Source: Clostridium sp. DL-VIII (GTDB lineage Bacteria > Bacillota > Clostridia > Clostridiales > Clostridiaceae). From it: 64,000 nucleotides of DNA. A program made the translations under genes and the position numbers. The notes under the pieces were generated by a model. That model searched no databases. It saw only the letters and a list, made by a program, of their open reading frames with translations, and was not told the DNA's origin. Shown one piece after another: positions 38,801 through 48,583 of the stretch (within the stretch, counting starts at the first letter, position 1; each line of letters begins with the position of its first letter). The stretch spans positions 1,248,501 through 1,312,500 of the forward strand of contig NZ_CM001240.1 in NCBI RefSeq assembly GCF_000230835.1, given 5' to 3'.

Positions 38801-39006
38801 CTACAATATTAGGAAATACTAAGCTTGTTTATGTAAATAAAAATAATAAGGACACTTTTGGATCTGAAAAAGGAATAATAGAAGAAATTATTTTAGTTGA
38901 TGCAAACAACAATATGAGTAAATTTAAAGGAAATGAAGTATGTGGAGAGTTAGCTGAAAAAATTAGAAATAAAGAAGTAGTAGAAATTCAAGCTACTATT
39001 CTATAA
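35839..39006 (+). CDS. Large clan GH-Q glycoside phosphorylase (GH161/GH149-like or SOGP-like)
   Basis: A 1055-aa protein of the GH94/GH149/GH161 clan. Its catalytic region reads GKPGWNDAMNGLPGLLGSS with the likely general acid near D647, instead of the ADWND of classical GH94. An extended N-terminal sandwich with PMWSFYVNRGQ and an ERDYNFFSIEPNFYSQGNGN region precede the helical barrel; RIHGRGFVARLSG lies near the C-terminus. That motif and size fit the large oligoglucan phosphorylases (beta-1,3 in GH149/GH161, beta-1,2 for SOGP). It lies 142 bases after the GH94 gene. Exact family needs an HMM comparison. Confidence 0.7.
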   Translation: MKKKNEFKKDYIDELGFYVIEDYDKKAPFASFLSGIAGIEGIPMWSFYVNRGQAISSIGIRDKSNCIMEFFPANEAYKMVYSNGFRTFIKVKSNEEEFVFEPFSMTTNENISRIIKIKNNELRLIEINSKLNINIEITYYTIPNEEFSALGRKVEVVNTSNVKKEIEILDGLSAILPYGSDNKTYKAIGNTLRSYMQGEIKGDGTAVYKLRSSSEDTTQMGTVENSYFYVAFDENEDILNPIVDSEKIFGYDTSLKEPVEFKNNIIGTLLNGNNISYNKVPCAFTGKSTFLDRNNTTCIYSYIGYMNNSDDVNKSLNKICKKSYFDVKISESNELVDSISKHVDTKTAYPLFDEYIKQCYIDNVLRGGYPLEFGNVDKKIYYVYSRKHGDLERDYNFFSIEPNFYSQGNGNFRDVNQNRRMDIYIHPFTGVENIKLFNDLIQLDGYNPLVIKGKKFYIEENKKENILNLVNTFENEELIKTLDGKFTVGELYSSLRNINGIESKKINEIMNNIIEMCSESIEADFGEGFWSDHWTYNLDLIEEYLNIYPDKIRELLIKDESYKFYNSPEYVLPRKYKYSIEDEKVRQYAALAKKENICDSWIFDSHGNLYKTNLFSKLLILAGIKFMTLDPMGFGIEMEAGKPGWNDAMNGLPGLLGSSFSETAELKRLLLFIKGNLNVAEDSVKLPEEFYESICEVEKVLSLNLNEELTQLEYWDKVSTIREEYREKIKYSISGNNSNIEVTAIEIIINKMISKLDLGIEKAKDMNEGNIPTFMYYDVAKYEIDNKGVKGVIKPLEFKINFLPLFLEGPTRYFKTKLDYVEKHGLYKSIKKSNVYDKKLKMYKTSESLEDVSFEIGRARSFTAGWLERESVFMHMEFKYILELIKNGLYEEFFEDIRTAMPPFMNPKIYGRSILENSSFIASSSNPDERIHGRGFVARLSGTTVEMLNIWKLMMVGENLFVYEDGILKFRLNPILTKDFFKDSALITTILGNTKLVYVNKNNKDTFGSEKGIIEEIILVDANNNMSKFKGNEVCGELAEKIRNKEVVEIQATIL

Positions 39007-39157
39007 GAGAGTAGGAAATTAATAAATTGATAAAGAAAATAAAGATAAGCCTGTGAAGTTAGAAATAGATAATGAGTTTGAAGATAAATTTTATTTATAC
39101 TACTGCAGAGACAATATAATTGATAATGTAAAGCTTATAGAAGGGAAGATATACAGC

Positions 39158-40195
39158 ATGAGTACAATTTATGAAATAGCAAAAATAGCAGGAGTTTCTC
39201 CAACTACAGTTTCAAAAGTAATAAATAATTATCCTGATGTAAGTAATAAAACAAGAGCCAAAATACAAAAAATTCTTAATGAGGAAAAATTTTTGCCAAA
39301 TGCACAAGCTCAGTTCTTATCCACCAAGAAAACATGGACATTAGGTATTGTATATTTTGAAAATCTTGGAGTTGGACTTAATCATGCTTTCTTTTCAGGA
39401 GTAATAGAAGCTTTTAAAAATCAAGCAGATAAGCACGGATATTCATTATTATTCGGCTCTAAAAACGATAGATTAAAGAATGATACTTTTTTAGAATATT
39501 TCAAATATAGATGCGTAGATGGAATCGCTATAATTTGTACGGACCCATATGATAAAGAAACTTTAGAGCTTATAGAAAGTGATTTCCCTATTGTAGTAAT
39601 AGATATAATTAATAAAAATACATCAACAGTAACTTCAGATAACTTAGAAGGTTGTTATTTGGCTATTAAGCATTTATATGATTTGGGACATAGAAGAATT
39701 GCACATATAACGGGTGCAAATAAATTAGATAACTGGCCAAGCATAATAAGAAGAAAAGGCTATGAAAAAGCTATGAAGAAATTTAATTTAGAAATACTTG
39801 ATGGATATATTGCAGATGGAGTAAATTTTGATGTTAGTGGTGGTTATAATGCAATGAAAGGTTTACTAAAGCTTAAAGAAATACCAACAGCAGTTTTTGC
39901 ATCAGCAGATAAGATAGCAATTGGAGCAATAGATGCATTAAAAGAGGAAGGTTTAAGTGTGCCAGATGATATTTCAATAATAGGGTATGATGATATAGAG
40001 TTAGCGAGATATATCACACCTAAATTAACAACTATAAGACAAGATCGTAAAGAAATTGGAAAAACTGCAGTTGATTTATTAGTAAAGCAAATTAATGAAA
40101 AAGCTAAACTCAAAATTAATAAAATTATACCAGTGCAGCTTATTGAAAGAGATTCTTGTAAGAAATTAGATTTAGTAGAAACAAATAAAAAATAA
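39158..40195 (+). CDS. LacI-family transcriptional regulator
   Basis: A 345-aa repressor-type regulator. The HTH and hinge are residues 1-55 (TIYEIAKIAGVSPTTVSKVI), followed by a periplasmic-binding-protein-like effector domain (about 60-335) with GYDDIELARYITPKLTT. The ATG at 39158 with AAGGGAAG upstream is chosen; the open frame extends 35 codons upstream without RBS or homology. It lies between two phosphorylase genes and probably controls the locus, with the dyads at 28219-28302 as candidate targets. Confidence 0.93.
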   Translation: MSTIYEIAKIAGVSPTTVSKVINNYPDVSNKTRAKIQKILNEEKFLPNAQAQFLSTKKTWTLGIVYFENLGVGLNHAFFSGVIEAFKNQADKHGYSLLFGSKNDRLKNDTFLEYFKYRCVDGIAIICTDPYDKETLELIESDFPIVVIDIINKNTSTVTSDNLEGCYLAIKHLYDLGHRRIAHITGANKLDNWPSIIRRKGYEKAMKKFNLEILDGYIADGVNFDVSGGYNAMKGLLKLKEIPTAVFASADKIAIGAIDALKEEGLSVPDDISIIGYDDIELARYITPKLTTIRQDRKEIGKTAVDLLVKQINEKAKLKINKIIPVQLIERDSCKKLDLVETNKK

Positions 40196-40231
40196 TATTT
40201 AATAAAACATTGTAAAGGTGGTTTTCGCGGT

Positions 40232-42934
40232 ATGGCAAATTGTAAATTTATAAATAATAAAGGAACATTTAAGCTTAAAAATCCAGAAAATAATAGCTAT
40301 TTGTATTTTCCACTTGCAAATGAGGCTGGAGTTATGTCTAGTATAACCCCAACTTTAAATGGAGATTGTAAGATGGGGCAGAACACATTTTTACTTGCAC
40401 CAGTAAGTAGTGAAGAGCTTCATAATAATAAATCATCGAGAAATTTTTGGATATATGTTGAAGGTATAGGTGCATGGTCAGCTACAGGAGTTTCAGCAGC
40501 TCAGCAAGCAGAAGCTTTTAGTGAGGATAAAGAAGAAACAGAATTAGAAGCAGGAATTATGTGGCATAAGATGACTAGGAAGTCAAAGAAATATGGTATA
40601 AAAAGTGAAATAATATCTTTTGTACCTTCCAATGATGAGAAAATAGAATTAATGAAGGTAACAATTACTAATACAAGTGATAATTCTAAAAAGGTAACAC
40701 CAACTGTAGCAATACCATTATATTGCCGTTCCGCAGATAATATTAGAGATCACAGACATGTGACATCTCTTTTAAATAGAATAGAAACCACAGAAGATGG
40801 AATTATAGTGAATCCAACATTGACATTTGATGAAAGAGGACATAAGAAAAATACTGTTGTTTATGGCGTTGTTGCAGCAACAGGTGATAGAGAAAAGCCA
40901 GTAAGTTTTTGTCCAATAGTAGAAGAATATATTGGAGAAGGCGGATCATTTGAAGTTCCAAAGAGTATTTTATTAAATGAGGAATTTAAAGTTAAGGCGG
41001 ATACAAAATTAGAAGGTTATGAGGCAATTGGAGCTATTCGTTTTGATGAGGTAAAAATTGAGCCTAATGAATCTAAAACATATATTGTAGCAATAGGTTT
41101 TGGAGATTCAAAATCTGATTTTAATAATATTGCTGAAAGAAATTTGAAAGAAATAGCTTTTGATAAGCTTCTTGAAAAAACTAAAGCATATTGGGATAAA
41201 AAAATTAATATTTCATATGAAACAGAGGATAAGCAGTTTGATAATTGGATGTATTGGGTTAATTTCCAACCAATGCTTAGAAGGATTTATGGCTGTTCAT
41301 TTTTACCACATCATGATTATGGTAAGGGCGGAAGAGGCTGGAGAGATTTATGGCAAGATTGCTTAGCTCTACTTGCAATGGATCCAAGCGGAGTACGTGG
41401 TATGCTTTTAGATAATTTTGGTGGAGTTCGTTTTGATGGAACTAATGCTACAATTATCGGAACTAAACAAGGTGAGTTTATTGCAGATAGAAATAATATA
41501 ACACGTGTTTGGATGGATCATGGAGCATGGCCTTTCTTAACAACTAAGCTATATATTGAACAAACAGGAGACATAGATTTTCTTTTAGAAAAACAAAGCT
41601 ATTTTAAAGATCTTCAAGTAGGAAGAGGCACAGAAAAAGATAATTTATGGGACTTAAGTCAAGGAAATAGAGTTCGTACAGAAAATTTAGAAGAACATAA
41701 AGGAACTATTTTAGAGCATCTTTTAGTACAACACTTAACAGCATTTTATGATGTTGGAGAGCATAATAATTTAAAATTACATGGTGCAGACTGGAATGAT
41801 GGTCTTGATATGGCAGAAAAACACGGTGAAAGTGTTGCTTTTAGTGCTCTTTATGGAGGAAATCTTACAGATATTGCTGAGTTATTAAAGTACTTAAGAG
41901 ATGTAAAGAAAGTAAAAAGTATAGAGTTAGCTGAAGAGTTACAATTGCTTTTAACTGGTAATAATGAAGTTTATGACAACGTAGAAGAAAAACAAAGTAT
42001 ATTAAAAAATTATTGTGATAAATGCAAGCATAATATTAGTGGAAAAGTAGCTAACATAGACTGTGATGAATTGATTAGTAACATTGAAGAAAAAGCAAAA
42101 TGGCTTAAGGAACATATTCAAAGAAATGAATGGATAAGTAATAAGGATGGCTATAGTTGGTATAATGGCTACTATGATAATAATGCTAGAAGAGTCGAAG
42201 GAGATGGAGAATCAGGAACTCGTATGATGCTTACTGGACAAGTGTTTACAATTATGAGCAATACGGCAGCAGAGGAGCAAGTTGAAAGTATTATTAAAGC
42301 AGCTGATAAATATCTTTATGATAAATCTGTTGGTGGCTACAGATTAAATACCAACTTCAATGAAGTAAAAACTGATTTAGGAAGAATGTTTGGATTTGCG
42401 TATGGACATAAGGAAAATGGCGCTGTATTTAGCCACATGGACATTATGTATGCAAATGCACTCTATCAAAGGGGTTTTGCATTTGAAGGATTTAAGGTTA
42501 TTGATACACTTTACAGTCATTGTAATAATTTTGATGTTAGCAGGATATATCCAGGTGTGCCTGAATATATAAATGAAAAAGGAAGAGGTATGTATCATTA
42601 TTTAACTGGATCAGCAAGTTGGTTGATATTAACAGTATTAACTGAAATGTTTGGAATAAAAGGTGAAATGGGGGATTTATTATTTGAACCTAAGATTCTG
42701 GCAAGGCAATTTAATGATGAAAGTAAAGCTTCTATTAAAATGAATTTTGCTGAAAGACGACTTAAAGTTGAATATATAAATAGTTATAATAAAGAATATG
42801 GAGAGTATAAAGTGAGCGAAGTTTATATTGATGGACAAGAATATAAATTCTATGGACAACCTGTTATCAAAAGAAAAGTGATAACTTCAATGGGGGAAGA
42901 TATTGAGCATATAATAAGAGTTATTCTTAAATAA
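40232..42934 (+). CDS. GH94 disaccharide phosphorylase (laminaribiose/cellobiose phosphorylase-like)
   Basis: A 900-aa GH94 enzyme. The N-terminus (FKLKNPENNSYLYFPLANEA, MGQNTFLLAPVSSEE) resembles laminaribiose phosphorylases of Paenibacillus type, which are also about 900 aa. The catalytic motif is LHGADWNDGLDMA, general acid near D523; the phosphate and subsite region includes GGRGWRDLWQD and DHGAWPF. An inserted segment at about 565-640 is unusual for the shortest GH94 members. RBS AAAGGTGG. It follows the LacI gene by 36 bases and closes the locus. Assignment to beta-1,3 rather than beta-1,4 is tentative. Confidence 0.82.
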   Translation: MANCKFINNKGTFKLKNPENNSYLYFPLANEAGVMSSITPTLNGDCKMGQNTFLLAPVSSEELHNNKSSRNFWIYVEGIGAWSATGVSAAQQAEAFSEDKEETELEAGIMWHKMTRKSKKYGIKSEIISFVPSNDEKIELMKVTITNTSDNSKKVTPTVAIPLYCRSADNIRDHRHVTSLLNRIETTEDGIIVNPTLTFDERGHKKNTVVYGVVAATGDREKPVSFCPIVEEYIGEGGSFEVPKSILLNEEFKVKADTKLEGYEAIGAIRFDEVKIEPNESKTYIVAIGFGDSKSDFNNIAERNLKEIAFDKLLEKTKAYWDKKINISYETEDKQFDNWMYWVNFQPMLRRIYGCSFLPHHDYGKGGRGWRDLWQDCLALLAMDPSGVRGMLLDNFGGVRFDGTNATIIGTKQGEFIADRNNITRVWMDHGAWPFLTTKLYIEQTGDIDFLLEKQSYFKDLQVGRGTEKDNLWDLSQGNRVRTENLEEHKGTILEHLLVQHLTAFYDVGEHNNLKLHGADWNDGLDMAEKHGESVAFSALYGGNLTDIAELLKYLRDVKKVKSIELAEELQLLLTGNNEVYDNVEEKQSILKNYCDKCKHNISGKVANIDCDELISNIEEKAKWLKEHIQRNEWISNKDGYSWYNGYYDNNARRVEGDGESGTRMMLTGQVFTIMSNTAAEEQVESIIKAADKYLYDKSVGGYRLNTNFNEVKTDLGRMFGFAYGHKENGAVFSHMDIMYANALYQRGFAFEGFKVIDTLYSHCNNFDVSRIYPGVPEYINEKGRGMYHYLTGSASWLILTVLTEMFGIKGEMGDLLFEPKILARQFNDESKASIKMNFAERRLKVEYINSYNKEYGEYKVSEVYIDGQEYKFYGQPVIKRKVITSMGEDIEHIIRVILK

Positions 42935-43121
42935 ATTATTAAAAATGCGATTCTCGAGTAGTCACTTTTGTTTTATTCTCTAGTGATTTATAATGCAATA
43001 ATATCCGTGAATGGAATATCACTTTATCGTATGACTTATGAAGATTGGCTATTAATTAGGATCTATATGAAAAGAGAATAAAAAATAAATTATATAAGGA
43101 TTGTTATATTATTAACTATCC
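42935..43121. other. Gap between the phosphorylase locus and the glp promoter
   Basis: AT-rich sequence with a weak dyad near 42955-42995 (GTCACT/AGTGAT) and no clear U-run terminator. Short frames here lack RBSs. No gene seen. Confidence 0.35.
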
Positions 43122-43150
43122 TTGACACTAAGAAATAAATGTGTGATACT
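43122..43150 (+). promoter_or_regulatory. glpF promoter
   Basis: TTGACA (43122-43127), 17-bp spacer, GATACT (43145-43150). A 17-base stretch starting 9 bases after the -10 (43159-43175) recurs exactly after the glpP promoter at 44340-44356. The leader to the glpF start is about 410 nt. Confidence 0.75.
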
Positions 43151-43209
43151 AATAACATAAAGAAAACAATTACATTTAGATTCTGTGGGGAGATCCCTTT
43201 GTAAATGTA

Positions 43210-43354
43210 GGCTATAGAGAATTAGAGAAAAGAGCCACATAAAACTAAATTTACTTAGAAGAACTACTTTATTTTAGGTAAATTTAAAGCTTATATATTT
43301 AGTCAATATGAAGAATTCATTATTGTTTAAAGTATAAGGGTGTTTTATGTGGCT
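43210..43354 (+). promoter_or_regulatory. Putative GlpP antitermination element in the glpF leader
   Basis: GGCT (43210-43213) can pair with AGCC (43233-43236) around a loop with the direct repeat TAGAG-AAT-TAGAG. The 3' arm also begins AGCCACATAAAAC (43233-43245), which pairs perfectly with GTTTTATGTGGCT (43342-43354). The two structures exclude each other. The same element recurs before glpK and the G3P dehydrogenase genes, and a glpP gene is in the operon. The U-run after the long stem is poor (TATTATTATT). Confidence 0.6.
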
Positions 43355-43568
43355 ATTATTATTGGCAAAATTAATAGCAATTTAGAATTTTTAATCAATC
43401 TTACTAAAATAATTCTTAACGCTGAAGATTGCTGATGTATTGCTTTCTAGGATTATCAAACAAAATATTTATTTTGAAAGTAGGTGTATATCAACTAAAA
43501 TATGTACTACATTTTAAGAGTAAGGAAAAATAAATTAAATGTTGTAAGAATAGAAAGGAGATAATGCT

Positions 43569-44282
43569 ATGACAATTTTTTTTGCAGAACTAGTAGGAAC
43601 TTTATTACTTATTTTATTAGGTGACGGTGTTGTAGCCAATGTCGTATTAAAAAAATCAGGTGGATCAGGAGCAGGATTAATAGTAATTGCAATAGGATGG
43701 GCTTTTGCGGTAGGAATTCCAGCATTGATTTTTGGAAATTATAGTGGGGCTCATTTTAATCCAGCATTAACAATTGCGTTAGCAGTAATAGGTAAAGTAG
43801 CGTGGGCTCAAGTTCCGATTTATTTAGCTGGACAATGTATTGGTGCATTTTTAGGAGCAGTTTTGGTATTTATTGTTTATAATGATCAATTTAAAGCTAC
43901 TGAAGATAAAGGAAGCAAACTTGGTGTATTTTGTACAGGCCCTCAAGTAAAGAATACTTCAATTAATTTTATAACTGAGCTTGTAGGAACATTTGTACTA
44001 GTTTATGCAATTTTAGGAATGGGAGATCAAAATCTATCAAATGGAATGGGAACATTGTTTGTAGCATTTTTAATTTTGGCTATTGGTGTAAGTTTAGGAG
44101 GTCCAACAGGATATGCAATTAATCCAGCAAGAGATTTAATGCCAAGAATCGCACATGCAGTATTACCTATACCTGATAAGGGAGATTCTAATTGGGGATA
44201 TGCATGGATTCCTGTTGTTGCCCCAATTGTAGGAGCAATTTTAGCTGCATTATTTTATGTAATGTTACATGGAATATTATAA
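43569..44282 (+). CDS. glpF: Glycerol uptake facilitator (MIP/aquaglyceroporin)
   Basis: A 237-aa channel with six transmembrane helices for passive glycerol entry. The two NPA half-helices are HFNPALT and AINPARD; in the second, Asp after Arg is the residue that marks glycerol facilitators rather than water channels. AAAGGAG precedes the ATG. It is the first gene of glpF-glpP-glpK, behind a long leader with a putative GlpP element. Confidence 0.94.
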   Translation: MTIFFAELVGTLLLILLGDGVVANVVLKKSGGSGAGLIVIAIGWAFAVGIPALIFGNYSGAHFNPALTIALAVIGKVAWAQVPIYLAGQCIGAFLGAVLVFIVYNDQFKATEDKGSKLGVFCTGPQVKNTSINFITELVGTFVLVYAILGMGDQNLSNGMGTLFVAFLILAIGVSLGGPTGYAINPARDLMPRIAHAVLPIPDKGDSNWGYAWIPVVAPIVGAILAALFYVMLHGIL

Positions 44283-44301
44283 AAACTTATTAATATTTGG
44301 A

Positions 44302-44330
44302 TTTGACAGTGAAAGGTAAGTATGCAATAC
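44302..44330 (+). promoter_or_regulatory. Internal promoter for glpP
   Basis: TTGACA (44302-44307), 17-bp spacer, AATACT (44325-44330). The initially transcribed sequence AAAGAAAACAATTACAT (44340-44356) is identical to that after the glpF promoter, as if the start region had been duplicated. Confidence 0.6.
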
Positions 44331-44366
44331 TTAAAATAAAAAGAAAACAATTACATGGGAGTATAT

Positions 44367-44924
44367 ATGAATATTAAAGAATTGTTAGAGGAAAATCCAG
44401 TTATAGCAGCAGTAAAAAACGAAGAACAATTAGGATTAGCAGTAGATTCAGATGCTCAAATTATATTTGTTTTGTTTGGAGATGTGATGAATATTAAAGA
44501 AATAAGTGAAATTATTACATCTAAAAACAAGATAGGAATAATTCATATAGATTTAGTTGAAGGATTTACAAATAAGGAAGTGGTTATAAGATATATCAAA
44601 GAAAGAACAAAATTTAGTGGAATAATCAGCACAAAACCACAGGTTGTAAAACTCGCTAAAAAATATGATTTATTAGGAGTTCAGAGAGTTTTTATTTTCG
44701 ATACTCTATCATTGAGCACTGTTAAAAATCACATGATTTCTGAATGTGATGCAATAGAAGTATTACCAGGAATAATTCCTAAGGTACTTGGAATTATATC
44801 AGAACACTCTAATAAGCCAGTTGTTGCTGGCGGACTAATTGAAACCAAAGAAGAGGTAATACAGGCATTAAATTCAGGAGCAACATGCGTATCTACAACC
44901 AAAAAAGAAATTTGGAACATGTAG
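44367..44924 (+). CDS. glpP: Glycerol-3-phosphate-responsive antiterminator
   Basis: A 185-aa RNA-binding regulator of the GlpP family, a TIM-barrel-like protein that on binding glycerol 3-phosphate prevents termination in glp leaders. Recognisable segments are NPVIAAVKNEEQL, HIDLVEGFTNKE, GIISTKPQVVKLAKK and CDAIEVLPGIIPKVLG, with the C-terminal VAGGLIETKEEV phosphate-site region. ATG 44367 is preferred because GGGAG lies 5 bases upstream; ATG 44355 has none. Its stop codon TAG is also the start of the antiterminator stem of the glpK leader. Confidence 0.94.
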   Translation: MNIKELLEENPVIAAVKNEEQLGLAVDSDAQIIFVLFGDVMNIKEISEIITSKNKIGIIHIDLVEGFTNKEVVIRYIKERTKFSGIISTKPQVVKLAKKYDLLGVQRVFIFDTLSLSTVKNHMISECDAIEVLPGIIPKVLGIISEHSNKPVVAGGLIETKEEVIQALNSGATCVSTTKKEIWNM

Positions 44925-45068
44925 GCTATAGAGAATTAGAGAATAAAGCCACATAAAACTAAGTTTATTTAGATAAGTTTATTTGGACTAAATAGATTTT
45001 AAATTTATACAAGGCAGTAAGGATAATATATTATATTGCAGGAGTATGAATTAATGTTTTATGGGGCT
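44924..45068 (+). promoter_or_regulatory. Putative GlpP antitermination element in the glpK leader
   Basis: GGCT (44924-44927) and AGCC (44947-44950) flank TAGAG-AAT-TAGAG. AGCCACATAAAAC (44947-44959) pairs with GTTTTATGGGGCT (45056-45068) with one mismatch. The first 50 bases are nearly identical to the glpF element, so this is a duplication that separates glpK from glpP. Confidence 0.6.
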
Positions 45069-45173
45069 ATAATTTTCAGCAAATTTACTTACAATGCTTA
45101 TATATTCCATATTTAAAGCTTAAATAAGAGAGATATAAATTAATCTAGATGTTTAATATTAGAATTTTAATGA

Positions 45174-46715
<1,542 letters not shown>

Positions 46716-46716
46716 G

Positions 46717-46860
46717 CTCAGTTAAGAATTATGAGTTAAAAGTTTATAGTTGAGGAGGAGATTCCTCATAGGAATTTCTAAAATACATTATTTTTTGAAA
46801 AGCTATCGGCTTTTCTTCCTCAACTCATAACTTTTCACATATTACTTTTAACTAAGTGAG
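46717..46860. repeat. Family B element after glpK
   Basis: Ends CTCAGTTAAGAATTATGAGT (from 46717) and, inverted, CATATTACTTTTAACTAAGTGAG (to 46860) frame about 144 bp. Arms include TATAGTTGAGGA/TCCTCAACTCATA. An internal GAAAAGC-TATCG-GCTTTTC hairpin (46797-46815) is shared with the copy at 53053. Confidence 0.65.
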
Positions 46861-46942
46861 ACCTTTCTTTAGAGTATTTTTTAGAAATTTGGGACAGAAT
46901 CACAAATTAATCAGAAAAATTTTAATATTAAGTTATTAGGAC

Positions 46943-46971
46943 TGGACAAGTATACATTTACAGAGTATAAT
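46943..46971 (+). promoter_or_regulatory. Promoter of the G3P dehydrogenase operon
   Basis: TGGACA (46943-46948), 17-bp spacer, TATAAT (46966-46971). The predicted start point is about 15 bases before the GlpP element. Confidence 0.75.
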
Positions 46972-46991
46972 ATAGATATAATTAAAGATAA

Positions 46992-47063
46992 ATGCTTAGA
47001 GAATTTAGAGTCAAGCATAAAAACAGAGGTGATGTTACACCTGTTTTTAGCTTGGCTTTTTTT
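46992..47063 (+). terminator. GlpP antiterminator/terminator leader of the G3P dehydrogenase operon
   Basis: ATGCTT (46992-46997) pairs with AAGCAT (47013-47018) around TAGAG-AATT-TAGAG. The alternative stem pairs CAAGCATAAAAACAGAGGTG (47012-47031) with CACCTGTTTTTAGCTTG (47038-47054), followed by seven T (47057-47063), a full intrinsic terminator. Arms differ from the glpF/glpK copies but still pair. Confidence 0.75.
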
Positions 47064-47138
47064 GTGCAAAGAAAATCAGAAATAAATCACAATTATAAGT
47101 AATTGTAAATTGTGAACTAAATAAAGGGAGGATTTTAT

Positions 47139-48566
47139 ATGTATGATGTAGCAATAATTGGAGCAGGAGTTATTGGAAGTTCCATATTTAGAGAACTAAC
47201 AAAATATAACTTAAAGGTAGTCACTTTAGAAAAAGAAAAAGATGTATCGATGGGAACAAGTAAAGCAAACTCAGCAATAGTTCATGCTGGATATGATCCT
47301 AAAGAAGGTACATTAATGGCAAAGTACAATGTAAAAGGAAATGAAATGTTTGAAGACTTATGTAAAGAATTAAGTGTTCCTTTTAAAAGAAATGGATCAT
47401 TAATTTTAGCATTTGACGAAGAGGATATGAAAACAGTAAATCACCTTTATGAGAATGGAACTAAAATTGGTGTAAAAGGATTAAAGGTTTTAACTAAGGA
47501 AGAGGTTTTAGAAATGGAACCGAATCTTAGTGAAGAGGTGCAAGGAGCTTTATATGCACCAACAGGAGGCATAGTCGGACCATTTGAATATACAATCGCA
47601 TTAGCTGAAAACGCAGTTCAAAATGGTGGAGAGCTTAAACTTAAAAAAGAAGTAGTGTCTATAGAAAAAGGTGATACATTTAGGATTTCAACTAGTGATG
47701 GAGAAGTTATAGAAGCTAAATTTGTTATAAATGCTGCTGGGTTATATGCAGATAAAATTCACAATTTAATTTGTAAGGAAAGTTTCAAGATAATTCCAAG
47801 AAGTGGCGAATACTTTGTAATGGATAAAAGTCAAGGAAGCGTAGTAAGTCATACAATATTCCAATGCCCATCAAAGCTTGGAAAGGGAGTTTTAGTAACT
47901 CCAACTGTTCATGGAAATTTACTTGTTGGTCCTGATGCAAGAGATATAGAAGATAAAGAAGACCTAGGTACCGTTTCAGAAGGGTTAGATTCTATAAGAG
48001 AAGCATCAATGCATACAACTAAAAAGGTTAATTTTAGAGAGAGCATAAGAAATTTTGCAGGTCTAAGGGCTAATCCAGATACAGGAGATTTTATAGTAGA
48101 AGAAAATGACGAAGTTAAAGGATTTATTGATGTAGCAGGAATGAAATCACCAGGTTTATCTTCTGCACCAGCTATAGCTTTAGGTGTGGTAGATATATTA
48201 GAAAAGGCAGGATGTAAGTTAGAAAAGAATGAGAATTTTAAAGCTAAGAGAGAGCAAATTCACTTCATGGAGTTATCACCAGAAGAAAAAGCTAAACTTA
48301 TAAAGGAAAATCCACAGTATGGAAGAATTATTTGTAGATGTGAGACTATAACAGAGGGTGAAATCGTTGATGCAATAAAGAGAAGCTTTGGAGTACTTTC
48401 TTTAGACGGAGTAAAGAGAAGATGCAGACCAGGAATGGGAAGATGCCAGGGTGGTTTCTGCGGACCAAGAGTTCAAGAAATAATTGCAAGAGAATATAAT
48501 GTACCACTAGAAAGTGTTGTTTTAGAAAAAGATAATTCTTATTTATTAGTAGGAAAATCTAAGTAG
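47139..48566 (+). CDS. Anaerobic glycerol-3-phosphate dehydrogenase subunit, GlpA-like FAD protein
   Basis: A 475-aa flavoprotein that would oxidise glycerol 3-phosphate to DHAP. An N-terminal DAO-type FAD domain (VAIIGAGVIGSSIFRELTKY) with GTSKANSAIVHAGYDP is followed by a C-terminal BFD-like [2Fe-2S] domain, CRCETITEGEIVDAI and RCRPGMGRCQGGFCG (about 400-450). GGGAGG precedes the ATG. It is first of three tightly spaced genes whose combination replaces the proteobacterial GlpABC. Substrate assignment comes from family and glp context. Confidence 0.88.
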   Translation: MYDVAIIGAGVIGSSIFRELTKYNLKVVTLEKEKDVSMGTSKANSAIVHAGYDPKEGTLMAKYNVKGNEMFEDLCKELSVPFKRNGSLILAFDEEDMKTVNHLYENGTKIGVKGLKVLTKEEVLEMEPNLSEEVQGALYAPTGGIVGPFEYTIALAENAVQNGGELKLKKEVVSIEKGDTFRISTSDGEVIEAKFVINAAGLYADKIHNLICKESFKIIPRSGEYFVMDKSQGSVVSHTIFQCPSKLGKGVLVTPTVHGNLLVGPDARDIEDKEDLGTVSEGLDSIREASMHTTKKVNFRESIRNFAGLRANPDTGDFIVEENDEVKGFIDVAGMKSPGLSSAPAIALGVVDILEKAGCKLEKNENFKAKREQIHFMELSPEEKAKLIKENPQYGRIICRCETITEGEIVDAIKRSFGVLSLDGVKRRCRPGMGRCQGGFCGPRVQEIIAREYNVPLESVVLEKDNSYLLVGKSK

Positions 48567-48583
48567 AAGGGCGAGGTAGTATT

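Noticed and set aside
39053..39157. 35-codon upstream extension of the LacI regulator
   Set aside because: No RBS, and LacI proteins begin at the HTH as they do from ATG 39158.
43031..43081. 16-codon frame in the gap before the glpF promoter
   Set aside because: No RBS and no expected transcript.
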